Shown: piece after piece, positions 34,466 through 47,792 of the stretch
Position numbering within the stretch: the first letter of the stretch is position 1
Layout of the letters: every line of letters starts with the position of its first letter
Assembly: GCF_019112545.1 (NCBI RefSeq)
Contig: NW_025064881.1
Location: forward strand, 1,648,591 to 1,712,590
From: Guyanagaster necrorhizus
Taxonomy: Eukaryota > Basidiomycota > Agaricomycetes > Agaricales > Physalacriaceae
Length of the DNA stretch: 64,000 nt
Direction: 5' to 3'
Position numbers and translations under genes: made by a program
Notes under the pieces: generated by a model
The model's database searches: none
What the model was told of the DNA's origin: nothing
The model's input: the letters and a program-made list of their open reading frames with translations, nothing else

Positions 34466-35837
34466 ATGCCTTCCCACTATTCTCGTCTCCCAAATGCCTC
34501 TGGAGACGCTGACCGCGAGCTCGAAGATGCTTTCGAATCCGAAAACGAAGACGACGGGCACACTCACTCGGAACAGACTCCCCTGACCACTATCAACGTC
34601 AACGTCAACGTCGTAATACCCGGCGCCTACAACTTTGAAAGGGATTACGACTACCCACCTCCAGGCTCGCCGCCTGGCCTGTCAGCTTTCGCGCTGCCCA
34701 ACGATTTTGGCAACACGAACGGCCACATACCGGCCTCCCCCCCAGGAGAAACTCCTTCTGCCCCAAGACCTTCATTTTTTCGACGGTTGGCGGGTGCCGT
34801 GCTACCTACACACTATGTTCGTGTCCCTGCGCAACCAGCGCCTTCAGTAAGAGGCGGTGGCATGGAGAATGATGGTGTCTTTGCGAATGTGATGGCCAAG
34901 CCTGGTAGGCAACGGGTGGTTCGCGCACAGGATGGAAACGTGCATATGGTCCCTGAAGATATTCAGAAAGAGCCCCCACCAGTGTGTTTCATTCTTTCCT
35001 CGCTTACCCTTTCATTCACACCTTCGAAAGTCATACAATGAAGCCCAAGCTGATGCCGTCCCACCCTATTGGGAAACCACCGTTCACGCACCAGCGGGGC
35101 CCGAATCAGGTTCTGATATGATCATAGATGACCTCCCTTCGGGCTCCGTCTGGATATTCTTCGTCAACATATTCATTTCCTTCTTCTTCCAAATAATTGG
35201 GTTCATTCTTACGCATTTGTTGCACACCTCCCATGCTGCAAAGTTCGGGTCGCGCGTCGGTTTGGGCTTTACGCTCATTCAGTATGGCTTTTATTATCGC
35301 TCGATGGAGTCGGACGACGCGACGGGCGGTGATCAAACTGATGCGATAACGTGGCCTCCTGTTGAGACGCCCGATGTTACGGATGCATCAACGGCTGTAA
35401 CGAATCCAGATGATGTCCAAGTCGTATCCAGTCTGTCGATGAAAGATTGGATTTCCTTTATACTCATGACTGCTGGTAAGTGGCCCCATCTCATCCTCGA
35501 AGCCGGGTACTTAGATTTGTATAAAACAGGCTGGTTCCTTGTATTGTCGTCTGCTGTCGGTTTCTGGCGCGTTAAGCGCTGGGAAACATCCATTCGTTCT
35601 ACTACTACCCCTGAGCGCCCTCAAGTGACAACCCGTGAAGAAGTCGAGCGCGATATCGCTGTTCGTCGAAATTTGGAGACCGTGTTCGGAGTGTCGTTTG
35701 ATGACGACGCCACACACCGTCCTAATCCTCGAATGGCCCATATGGATGAGAATGGTCATGTTATCGTGATTCCTGCGGCGGAGGCGCTGGAAGAAGCTAG
35801 GCTGGCAAGGGATCTGAGGGCTGCAGGTTTACTGTAG
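34466..35837 (+). CDS. BSD2: Bsd2/NDFIP-family membrane adaptor of the Rsp5 ubiquitin ligase
   Basis: Three exons (34466-34981, 35031-35475, 35530-35837) give 422 residues. The N-terminal 170 residues are cytosolic, acidic and proline-rich. The splice junction creates PPPSYNEAQADAVPPYWE, with PPSY and PPYW motifs of the kind that bind WW domains of Nedd4/Rsp5 ligases. Three hydrophobic segments follow: about SVWIFFVNIFISFFFQIIGF, the adjacent FGSRVGLGFTLIQYGFYY, and after an acidic loop SFILMTAGWFLVLSSAVGFW. This matches the three-membrane-span Bsd2/NDFIP family, which sits in Golgi and endosomes and brings Rsp5 to metal transporters and misfolded membrane proteins. The tail is charged. Start chosen as the first ATG of the long frame. 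Confidence 0.9.
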
Positions 35838-36025
35838 CGTTTTACTGGCATTTGACACCTTTTTATGGAGGTTATTTTCCATTTTTTATTTAGTTCCCTT
35901 CATCCGTCTCGTTCTTCTCTTCACCTTTTTTTATTTTGGTTTTAGGTTAGATCAGGTTTGTCGAGACGGTTGGATGACGAGGTAACATTAAATAACTGCT
36001 GCACAGACAGCATGTATTTTACTAA

Positions 36026-38396
36026 TTAACTTGAACAACTACACTGGAATCCAAGCATACTCTTATCTCCTAGACCGCAGTATCTTCGTTCCTCTAGCTC
36101 TTCGGCGCTGAGCTCTTCATCGGGTCGTGAGTCGTCTTCTGCGCCCCAAAGGTCGAAAGGACTACATGTCATCTAGGATCAAAGTGAGTATAAAGTCTAA
36201 TAGATTATGATGTCCGCCGCACCTGCAAAACCTTTGCCATCACTCCCTTTCCTGTATCAGGGTCCTTCTCCACCTTTGCAATAACCTCCTCCAGCACCCA
36301 CTGCCTCAGAACGAACCTCGGATTCACCTTCCTCATCTCTTCCAACCTCTCAGCCCGACTGGACCACTCATCCTTCTCACTCTCAATCCGAGCCTCATAC
36401 TTCCCCACCCAGTCCTCCCAGTCCTTCCTAAATCCATCATCCTTATTCGGGCCTAGCAGCTTCTCAACCACAGCGCCCCTACTCAGCGTCCTGAACGTCC
36501 CGTGGAAATCAAGAGCCTGGTCCTCCATAATCCTAAGCAGCGGTTGGATGATCGTACTCTCGTCAGACCCGTCCTGCCTTCGAAGCCCAAGCCGCCGACG
36601 CATGAGTCGTGCATATTCTTCAGGTATGACTGACTGCGTAATGCGCTCCAGGTCGTCTTTCACGGCATCAATGCCTTGGTCCTTCCATGCAGAAATTTGA
36701 TCGTTTGACACTTTGGACCAGCCTGGAGATACTGCCTTGGGAGGAGTTGAGGACTGCTCGGCGCCGATGAGTGGTGCAAGTGTGTTTAAGAGAGCATGAA
36801 GAGCATAGATGCTACGGACGATGAGAGAAGTATAAATGAGACAAACAAGTATGCTTACATCATGTCGGGTTGTTTCTGTTAAACGCAAAATAAGTGAGTC
36901 GGTTCGATATTACTAAAGAAAACACCCTACTCGGTAAGAATAACGACCTTCGCTGTCGGTATGGTTGCAGATGTGGAATGAGTCAAAGATGTCCATGAAA
37001 GCGTAAGGACCTAACAATTGAGTTAGAGTGAAGACAGCTTCATTTCAGAAAAAGAAGGTCACCATAGTCTATAGTCAGGCCCATGATCGAAACACTAGAA
37101 TAGAGTTAATCATCTTCAGCTTGAAAAGAACAGGAACATACTTGTCCGTATTGATAACCCCATGCATAAACCCATAGGCCTGCCACGCTGCCACCATCTT
37201 TGCATTTCGTTCAGCGACATCAAGAACCAACTTCTTCCCCCAGGCTTCGCCGTCATCTAACCCAAACTTCAAGACCTTCCTACTGACCCACTCCCCAAGA
37301 ATTCTCAGCGCCTCATAGTTCGGTGATTGCTGCCCTCCACCAAAAAACATGATATTCTGTGGACCGTTCAATGCCTCGAACGATCCGATCCGAATGAATG
37401 AAGGAGCCATGCGCGTTAGGATGCATGCAGTTTCCTTACGTTCCCGATAGACGGGTACATCAGGAAGAGATATAAGTGAAAGCGAACGCGACGTAGGAAT
37501 GGAGAGCGCTTGCAGTGCCTCGGAACAGAGGAACTCGCGAATGGACGAACGCACGACAGCGAGACCGTCTGCGCTACGGGAGTACGGAGTACGACCAGCA
37601 CCCTTTAATTGGAGCTCGTACGTGAGTGATGGGTCATCAGGGTGCTGGGATACCACTGTCGAGTAAATATCAATACCTTACAAGGCAGGGAAAGGCCACA
37701 AAAGAACATACGGATAGTTACTGCGCGTCCGTCACCCAGCTGACCGGCCCAAGTGCCAAATTGATGTCCACTGTAGCGAAGTGACCAAGGGGCAAAATCA
37801 TCCGACGTAAGAACCGCATGTCCGCTCAAAATATCCACAAGATCGTTCCTTGCAGATATATCTGATTCAGACGCAGTGGATGCTGATAAATTATTGTCCA
37901 CCGCGCTGCTAGCTGTTAAAGCAGGTTTGCCTAGAAGAGCAAACGCGTCTCCGACATGTAGCTGAGGGATACAATCCCTTATGCCCGTCTCCGAGAGGCC
38001 GATAAGCATTCTGGTCTGATTCCTCTCCTGGGGGATATACTTCTTTAAAACGGTATTGCTCTGCGATCGAAACTCCTGAGTAGCTTCTCTACGGGAGAGC
38101 CATTGTTCAATAAAAGCAGCCTTGTCGGTGACGGTATCGGGTTCGTCTGGTATAATGTCATATGGAAATGACAGAGGGAATGGGGAGACGTAAGAAAAGT
38201 GGGCCTGATTGTCAACCAATCTAGCCCGGCGCTGAATACTGGGTGATCCCGCGAGGACTTTACGAAAAGCAGCTGGAGTAGATGACTTGGGGTCTGCCGT
38301 CAAGTTGTGATTCAGAAGATTCGCAGTTGGTGGTAGTGGGAATGACGAAAGTGAAATCTTTGAAGTCATCGTATGGAATAGCGACTTGAACTGCAT
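36026..38396 (-). CDS. FMP40: SelO/YdiU-type protein adenylyltransferase (mitochondrial)
   Basis: Seven exons on the minus strand (38396-37712, 37655-37142, 37094-37063, 37010-36931, 36875-36859, 36811-36223, 36172-36026) splice to exactly 688 codons. Diagnostic motifs are RYSGHQFGTWAGQLGDGRA, ELQLKGAGRTPYSR, VVRSSIREFL, and [20 protein letters not shown], where the Asp of DYGP is the expected metal-binding or catalytic residue. The C-terminus FQCSCSS has cysteine at the third-last position, where animal SelO carries selenocysteine. SelO proteins are pseudokinase-fold enzymes that transfer AMP to target proteins under oxidative stress; the yeast homologue is mitochondrial. The N-terminus MQFKSLFHTM is basic and plausible as a targeting signal; 38369 is an alternative start. 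It is convergent with the Bsd2-like gene. Confidence 0.93.
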
Positions 38397-39099
38397 ACAG
38401 AACTGGAATGAACACAATTGCGTCACGGGGCTCGTGCGGTGGGTGACCATATATCTGACTTACCTATCAACAGGACCCTTTATTTTTCTTCTAGTGTCGG
38501 TTGTTAAGCATGAGATAATTTCAGCGCTGGTGAAGGTAGAGAAGGAAGAGGCGGTGTCATTGCAAAGTAGGTCACGGTGTCCTGACAAAACGCCAATCAT
38601 GACATAATCGTTCTGCAAAAATTAAATCAAGGTACAAAGTGTTGTTATGACTTTACAGAAGTCCCTGGATAAAAAAATTGTTATTAGTCCACATCAGGAG
38701 GCATAGTACTCGCCTCAGTTTCATTGTCGTTGTGGGTCAATGCTAGGCGTCGGTCATTGTTGAACCCAGCTTTTTTTATAAAAATCGATCTTTGTAACTC
38801 AAGTGAGGAAATGATACGGAAAGCCATAAGAGAATAATATATTACACAAATTAAAAACAAAATACTTGCAGAATCACATTCTGACCCAGGATGGCCGCAT
38901 ATAGCGGTGGTCCGTGCACCATCCCGCCAGTATAAAAGGCAGGATCCGACATCTGAAAACTTCATACTTACCTTGATGGCACAAGCCTCTTCATGTACCT
39001 GGGTTTGTGGACTGTGGAGATCCTTCATAGCATGGCGACCCTGTCCTCAGAGGGTGTCTGCGGCTTGTATAGGCTCAGGCTTATGCACCGTCTAAATAT
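38397..39099. other. Upstream region of SelO, no gene supported
   Basis: Contains the SelO promoter and short open frames on both strands without domains. CG content is moderate. A minus-strand frame near 38910-39028 could be read as an exon, but no continuation was found. Confidence 0.45.
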
Positions 39100-39690
39100 T
39101 TTCCTGTTCCACTTTGGCCACTCTGGCTGGGTGGGCCTCCTTTTTCTTTGCTGTGAATGAATGAGAACTTCCATTTGGTGGTCTTTGTGTTGCAGCAAAC
39201 TAAATAGATGGTAATCTTCTGTAGTTCAAAGTAATTGTATTATTTGCAATGTAATTTTTGTTTTTCTGATATAGTACTTTTTATTGTGATGCCAGTAAAA
39301 TTTGATGGTGAACTCAGTGATGTACTGAGGGAGGTGATAGTTTGGCTGTAAGGCATATAAGAGGAATGTTCAATGTTTGCTATGTGATTGGGAGGACTAT
39401 GATAGCCTTTGAAATTTGAGCCTGGCTGGAACAGGGATATTTGTGAGATGAATGAGAGTATGATGTCCCAGCTTGGTGAATGATGCATGGGACCAAAATG
39501 ACACTACAAAACAGACTGTGTATTTGTCAGCACCTGCTAATGCTGATGCAACAAGTGGGGTGGAGTTGGTGGCCTACTAGAAACCATACCTAAATAGTCT
39601 GAGGTACAGAGGTTGTACCACCACCCAAGATTCTGTTCAAACACTTCTGGTACCCATTCAATGATTCAGAAAATCATCGATCCTTTTGAT
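39100..39690. repeat. CpG-poor island, probable decayed repeat
   Basis: About 590 bp almost without CG dinucleotides, rich in TG and CA, set between host-like sequences on both sides. That composition matches the gypsy and pogo block at the left of the window rather than host DNA. No domain or inverted repeat could be identified, so the family is unknown. Confidence 0.45.
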
Positions 39691-40082
39691 TGCTTGGTGT
39701 TGCATGTAGTGACAATATGGGCTTGGGATGACTGCATATGAGATCAGGAACTGCCTCTGTGAACTTTCCTGGACAAAATATTGAGATAAGATTCCCAAAT
39801 GTTCATGTGATCTATGACAGGTAGCGATGAATCCACTTAGCCTAAGAAAATGTCGATTGCCCCGGAAACGGGTGAAGACAAGGAACAATGCTGACTAATG
39901 CAGCGGATTGCCATTGCCGAGATCGTCCGTCAACAGACACTTCATCTTGCTCTCTATAATTCCAGTCAGTCCCTTGAGTTTTTTTCTTTTCTCCCACTGA
40001 CGGATGGCGACAGCGCTCGCTTGTAGCTGTAGGTTTTTAGTCCTTCACTTGGCGCGGCCGGTCGAGAAAACAAGGCAATACC

Positions 40083-40472
40083 ATGGTTTCACCTACTGTG
40101 AATGTGCGCTGTCCATTCTCCTATTTTCCTTTCGTCCGTTGTTAAGTCTTGGTACAGGTTGCCCGATACACGGCTCTCTTTTCTGGTGTTGTCTACGGCT
40201 GGTACCACCGTCGATCCCTACAAGCAGCACACAATCTACACAAAACCCAGCATGCGGAGCACGAGCGAGAGCGGTTAATTGCAGAGGCAAAGGAGGCATG
40301 GAAGAAGAAACAAGAGGCAGCAAAGGCTTCTACTACAGATTCCAGTGAGTGTAACTGCTCCAACGATGCATTCTTAGTGCTGACGGTCGTCGACTTTGCA
40401 GTCATCACAGACCCAGAAGACCCACGGTTCGACCTGGAGAAGCTGATTGCAAAGTGGGAAAAGGCAGCATAA
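40083..40472 (+). CDS. ATP21: Mitochondrial ATP synthase subunit e
   Basis: Three exons (40083-40103, 40158-40344, 40402-40472) give 92 residues, the usual size. The N-terminal VARYTALFSGVVYGWYHRRSL is the single membrane helix with the GxxxG-like spacing that drives dimerisation of ATP synthase in the inner membrane. The rest is a charged, coiled-coil-like segment (AEHERERLIAEAKEAWKKK) ending in DPRFDLEKLIAKWEKAA. The first exon codes for only seven residues; it was chosen because the acceptor at 40157 leads straight into the conserved ARYTALFSG. Confidence 0.92.
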
Positions 40473-40793
40473 CAGTGTTACTCTTGTTCGTCCATGGATT
40501 GTTTTATAGACATGTTAATCCGCCCACAAAAGACGCATAATCTTATCCCTGGTCCAGTATACCTTGTCGGACCTGAAAACATGGATCATGTTCGTAGATA
40601 CAAGCATCCTGTTCGATTTATGTTTCGTATATAAAAATCAAGAAATTTTATGCCTCCGTAGCCGTCTCCTTTGTGACTTGTTTGTAGGCGTGGGAAAGAT
40701 TTCAAACGCGTCGCGTCTTTTCTTCTTGCCACCAACCCCGACGACAGTGATTTCTTGCACTTTGCTTTTATACCACGACTTTCCGAGTTGAAA
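40473..40793. other. Intergenic, no gene seen
   Basis: 3' end of the subunit e gene and promoter of the Hat2-like gene. No domain-bearing frame, repeat or clear regulatory motif was seen. Confidence 0.5.
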
Positions 40794-42659
<1,866 letters not shown>

Positions 42660-42784
42660 TATGTTTATCTTGTATTTTTTTGCGTTGATTATGGATAAAT
42701 GCGTTCGAGTCAATATAAGACGGAAATGGTGATGATGTACAATGCACTCCACGCCAGAAACTAAGGTAAGGACGTGCTTTGATG

Positions 42785-43081
42785 TTACAGGAATAAAAGT
42801 CTCGCCAGCTCGAACAGCACTGTAGGGAGAGTTACGTTGGAAGACATAGCTGGAATGCAACGCACCTCCGCCTACAACAACAAATACAATGACAGCCAAA
42901 ACCCAGATATTGACAGGGCTTCGTTTTGCGAGCTTTTCTTGCCGCGACAAATGTGTCGGCTTTTTGCCCGATCGCGCGTCTTTGGCGAACTTTTCGTTCC
43001 GCTGACGCATCTCAAAAGCGGTGGGCTGTAGCTGGAATAAGGAACCTGTGGGTGAGATACGGTAGCTGGGGAACGCACCAT
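42785..43081 (-). CDS. YSY6: RAMP4/SERP-type ER membrane protein (Ysy6 homologue)
   Basis: Three exons on the minus strand (43081-43061, 43010-42866, 42819-42785) give 66 residues. MVRSPATMRQRNEKFAKD is basic and cytosolic. SPVNIWVLAVIVFVVVGGVL is a single C-terminal membrane segment, followed by a short tail FELARLLFL. This is the size and layout of RAMP4, a tail-anchored protein associated with the Sec61 translocon that protects nascent membrane proteins under ER stress. The first intron was taken as 50 bp with a GAG acceptor, because the alternative would leave a 35-bp intron and a poor match at the N-terminus. Confidence 0.85.
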
Positions 43082-43299
43082 TTTGAAGTAGTTAATGAGT
43101 GGGCTGGGTTACACGTAGGTATGATTGTCGCGGTTGGTTATAAGTACTGAAATGTACGAACGTGGCACTTTGGATCGGATGATGTGGTTTGTTAGAGTTG
43201 CGTCTCGTCGACAAACTAATTAACAAATCTGTATGACGTAGTAGAGCCAATGCTAATCGTACATAATACGTATTGACTGAGTCCAACATTCTTTGTTAG

Positions 43300-45910
43300 T
43301 CAAGGTACATGAGTACCGTTCTGATCAGTACACCAGTTGTCTGACCACGGTTCAATCGCCGCACATTTTGGAGTCAATCCTTCAGGTTCGTTACCGGCGT
43401 CCCTTAGCAACAACGCTACGACACCGTGAGGGGGAACAGCACGTGCAGTAAAGTTGCGGATAGCGGTTCCGTTGTCAGTGTGGGTCCAAAGATCCTGGGC
43501 AGGTCAGCGTAAGAATGGCAACGCGGCACTGGTGAATCGTAACTTACTCGTACGGCGTACTGCCTCCCTGACCGTATCCACGGGGATTCAGTCAAGTTGA
43601 AGAACATGTCCGTTGGTTCGTCCAAAGTGTTGATCTGGTATCAATGTAAGGCAACAGAGAGCGTCACTGTATCCACCACTTACTAGCATAAAAATTGTCC
43701 CCTTTTGACTGTCCCCACTCCAGTACTGTGCCGGATGCGTTTTGTTGAAGGTCCAGTCAGGCTGTTTTTACAGTGTAACATAAGGTATGGAAAATATGAC
43801 AAGGAGGAACTGCTCACATTGACGCCCCATCGGAAAGGCGTCACACCAGGACCAACGACTGGATCTTGATTGATTGCGATGACTTCGGTATTCTTGAAGA
43901 TGCTCAGCGTTTCTTGGGAGACCGAAGCAAGCTGCGAGAAAAATTAGGCAAGGCCACAAACAGGGTACTAAACTAACATAGGTCCCCTAATCAAAGGAAG
44001 TAACTTAGTGAATTGACATCGGCCACGAAGCGACACTTACGATGAGTAGAGGAGACTTCATGAAACTCCAAACCGTAAAATGGGTCTTGGACTCTTCATA
44101 TGTGAGGTCGCCATTTCCGACTTCAAGCTGTAGATCTTTGTCAATACGTACAACAATGGTGCGCCTTTCACAACTCACGATGTCCATATCGTTATGGCCA
44201 TAAAATTCTGACGCCCATGCATAGAAGGAGTTTCTAGATAACGTTAGCCCGCAAAATATGATTGAATTATTGGACCTACTGGTTGATGATACTTGCAATG
44301 GAAGGCCAGTTGGCACCTATATCATCAGTTGTCTGTGAAGAACGTAAATTGAAAAAGTCTAGACCGAGGATACGAGCAAACACCAACCCTCCAGGTTGGG
44401 CCTAGCTTACGTGCCCACAACCAGGGTTCCAGCTACAGCGGTCGTCATTAAATGGATCTGACTTTATGAGAGGCAAAAGGACTTGCACGACCCCACTGGC
44501 ACAAAGACAAGAGCATTGGCGGCTTTCCAGTCGACTTGGCTAGGTCATTGATTGCGTTGGCCATTACAGTAAACTCTGACAGAAAAAAAAATTTTAATAT
44601 CCCGCCACAGAACAGCCGTGAAAGACATTCACTGCCAATCATGCCCTCTCGAATAATCTCGTCGTAAGGTACTGGAACAAGACATAGTCATTGAAATAGC
44701 GCAATAGATGATGAAATACTACCTACCTGCACAATTGTCATACCTAGAGATTATGATATCAATATTGGATACGGACTCCGGTGAAAAGAGACTTACTTCA
44801 ATAAGTCAAATCCCCAATCTTCATGGAACAGCTTTGCATCTCTGTTGATATGGGATGAATGTTCATAAGTATGAATGGTTCGAAGCAGCGAACCTTGCTT
44901 CATTCTGGAATGATCCCGGATAGTATTGGCACGTATACCAACCGGAATCCCCGTACTATAAGAAAGTTAATATATTCCGAAATTAGACGAGGTGCCTCAT
45001 ACAATTCCAGTTTTCCTAAACGGTTGTTAGTAGGTAGAAAACGGGGCGAAAATGCTGCAAACACCGACATCCCAAGTCCGTGAATATGATCGGTTAGTGA
45101 CCTCATTCCAGAAGGAAAGCGCTCTTTGTCTGGAAAGATGGATCACTTTTACTGATGGGGCGTAGTGGGCATAGTAGAATCACGAACTGGCAACTATGTC
45201 TCCATCTACATTTCGTTTCTTCTCCGAATAGCAGTCGTCAAGGTTTACGTACTCGTAACCTACGTCCTGCACCTAGGTAAGCGCAGAGTCACAGCGAAGT
45301 AATCGGACTTACCCTCAGGCCAAGAGATACCATGAGGTCTGCAGTTTCAAGGATGAGGGTCTCATTGATATTGCACCAATATGCATTCCAGGCTAGTTGG
45401 CGCGTCAATATTTTCTGAAAGTTCTGTTATTTGCTACGACACACTGTTATATCCCATGACTAGCAAGGCACGCTGCGTTTCAGCATGTGCAAATTGGTCA
45501 GGACAAAGCAAACGCACATGGTAGTTTGCCAACTCTCAGATCGTCTGCTTCCTGTACAGGCACTTTCAATGTAGCGTACAAAACAAGCGTAACGGCTATT
45601 GAAACAATGAGCGCGAGTATGCCCCAGATAGCGGTGGCCTTGTTCGACTTTTCCTTCCGGAAGCGATCGCTGCGACGATTTGTCAAGTCCGTAGTTGACT
45701 CTCCATTGAGAAATGCGGTGGTTTCGTGGTCGTCTGGGGGTTATTGAGTTTGGAAAGCCATTTGCTTCAGGTTGCAACTTACCCGCATCTCCAGCTGTAA
45801 CAGCTGTTCTGTGAGCAAGGCAGTGATAGTAAGTAGCTTACTCACTTAGTGAAGGAGCTGAATATAAGTCAGTAAAGGAGCGTGATATCAGTAAGAGACA
45901 CCTCACCCAT
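43300..45910 (-). CDS. GH27 alpha-galactosidase with an N-terminal membrane anchor
   Basis: Many small exons on the minus strand. The family motifs read MGYNTWNAYWCNINE (45370-45460), YVNLDDCY, TGIYGDSGWYTCQYYPGSF, DWGFDLLKYDNC (nucleophile Asp in YDNC, near 44740-44830), LLSLCQWG, TWRTTDDIGANWPSI (acid/base Asp region, about 44300-44420) and FYGHNDMDIVS. The C-terminal beta domain follows and ends in a stop at 43300-43302. The N-terminus MAPSLSETAVTAG... has no signal peptide; instead, residues about 50-70 (IWGILALIVSIAVTLVLYAT) form one membrane span preceded by RRSDRFRKEK. That predicts a type II membrane protein with the enzyme on the lumenal or outer side. It should hydrolyse terminal alpha-galactose; the substrate is unknown. 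Some intron borders are inferred from motif continuity. Confidence 0.88.
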
Positions 45911-46218
45911 ACTACTAAGTCCCAACCAGGCGAGACGTACGTATTCTCTGCTTTCAGACAGACTGCCGGTCTCGTTTAAGTTAATGAAAGGTGGTTACCA
46001 AACAATTTTATGCCTGCAGAGCTCGATATTCCAGTTAATTTCTGAATGTAATGCGTGTAGACGGATCCAAATCGACGCTGATGGTTGAAATATCGAAGCG
46101 AAGTGTGCTTCCGTCTTAAGTCCGGATTCGCACATTACGTCATGAAACAATTTACAGGCGTGAGAAACATTGACTTTCTTCCCTATTTTTTACATCATTG
46201 TCCGACGTGCACCTCACC
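45911..46218. promoter_or_regulatory. Divergent promoter between the GH27 gene and the Ies4-like gene
   Basis: 308 bp separate the two start codons. TTACGTCA at 46135-46142 is the complement of TGACGTAA, a CREB/ATF-type bZIP half-match. No TATA box is obvious. Regulation by a bZIP factor is only inferred. Confidence 0.35.
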
Positions 46219-47502
46219 ATGGACGAAGATGTAGATATGGATGCTCCACAGATATCGACACTCAGGGAAGAGGTTACACCCCCGCCTCCTCAGCGTACGG
46301 GGATTCGTGTCAAGCTTGTCGTAGGCAAGAAAAACGCAGGTCCGACTGTTACCGTGCCATCGAAACGATCGCACACCGAAGATGAAGACGACGAAGACGA
46401 GGACCAAGAAGACCAGCTTATTGACGACGACGACGATGTCAGCGCTAAACCATCCAAGGCGCCTGCGCGTCCCGTAGAAACGACGCCTAAACGCAAGGCT
46501 CCGGTGAAGAGAAAGTCGAAGAAGATAGAGAAAAAGGGGTCAGAAGAGAAGCAGGAAAAACCGGTACCACTGCCTCCACCGCCTTCGTTGCCAGGTATGT
46601 TTTTCCTGTGTATCGCTGCGAAAAGTCGGTTTAAAGTTGGTATATAGAGGAAGGGTTTGACCCAAATCATATATCCTTGACTGTCGCCCCTCCAGTAGAG
46701 CCAGCATCGGCACCTCCCAAGGGCATGAAGAAGAAACCTGCAGCGAAGAAGGCGCCTGCGAAACCCAAAGCTACCAAACCTCCAAAGTTCATATCCTATA
46801 TTTCATTTCTAGCTTCTTCGCTAATGGTATTTTTAGGGTGAAGAATGTCCTGCCTCAACTTGCTGACGATGCTGGCGTGCTGAGCGAAGGTGCGTGACGA
46901 GACTACTTGTACCGACTGTTCACTGATTTGGTATAGGGGGATTTACTGGCACTGCTGCTTCATCACCCGTAACGACTCATTTCGCTAATAGCCCTGACCC
47001 AGAACTAGGAGATGCTCCTGGCGAAGAAATCAACATTGAGGCCCTTCTTCTCCCAGTATACCCGCTTCCGACAAAACCTTTTCCCGTCCAACCTCCTCCC
47101 AAAATCAGTTCCGGATTTGCTCCTGTCATGCCGCTAGACAGGAGCGGTAAAAAAGTGCGATTATGGCGCGTAGCCAACAGAGAGATTCGAGGTATTGCTG
47201 GAGGTCGTTGGTTTGCTCACGCATGGGTTGGCGAAAAGGATTCGGAATACGCTGGTTCTAAAGCCAGCGAGGGCTCGTTGACTATTCCAAAGTTACCGGC
47301 TGTGCTTTCGGCATCAGGAAAGGGTAAAGGAAAAGTGAATAAAGCACTTTCTCTGACGGGGACTTCGCGGTCAGGATCACTTGTTCCTGAGGGGCCAACT
47401 ATTCCTGGCGTCCGTAATCTCACAAAAATGCGAAATAGCATGCAGTTCCCACCACCGCCATCGTCCGAAGCAGGAGATTCTGATATGATGGGGCCGGGGT
47501 GA
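46219..47502 (+). CDS. IES4: Probable INO80 chromatin-remodelling subunit Ies4
   Basis: Four exons (46219-46594, 46648-46786, 46837-46889, 46937-47502) splice to 378 codons. The N-terminal half is highly charged, with an acidic run (EDEDDEDEDQEDQLIDDDDD) and lysine/proline-rich stretches typical of nuclear proteins. The only conserved-looking block is RLWRVANREIRGIAGGRWFAHAWVG around 47155-47230, which follows the pattern W...R.I....G.....W of the fungal Ies4 domain. The tail is serine/proline-rich. The Ies4 assignment rests on that short pattern recalled from the family and on the charged layout. It could instead be an unrelated nuclear protein. Start is the first ATG in frame. Confidence 0.55.
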
Positions 47503-47792
47503 TGGCCCATTATCTTACAGTATTCCGTATATAGCTTTGTATAACCATTCTTTCATTCCGGGGACTGTCGTTACTTGTTATCTATGCACTATATAATTTA
47601 TTACAGCCTTATACTATTATCTCTATGTTGACATGACGTCGCAGCGCAGTTAGAATTGAGGTCACAGTGTGACGGCAATCGTACCGACGTTTCGACTTTT
47701 ACTGGCTTCTCCGTACAGTCCAACGCTCTCAGCAACGTCGAGCATCCCGTGCCCAACGACGACGGCGCAACGGTCCGTTCTCTCTCGCTGTC

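Noticed and set aside
38684..39028. 114-codon minus-strand frame
   Set aside because: No homology pattern, ends in AT-rich sequence, no matching exon neighbours.
46290..46670. 126-codon minus-strand frame rich in serine
   Set aside because: It is the mirror of the acidic and lysine-rich repeats of the Ies4-like gene; low-complexity codons leave the antisense frame open.
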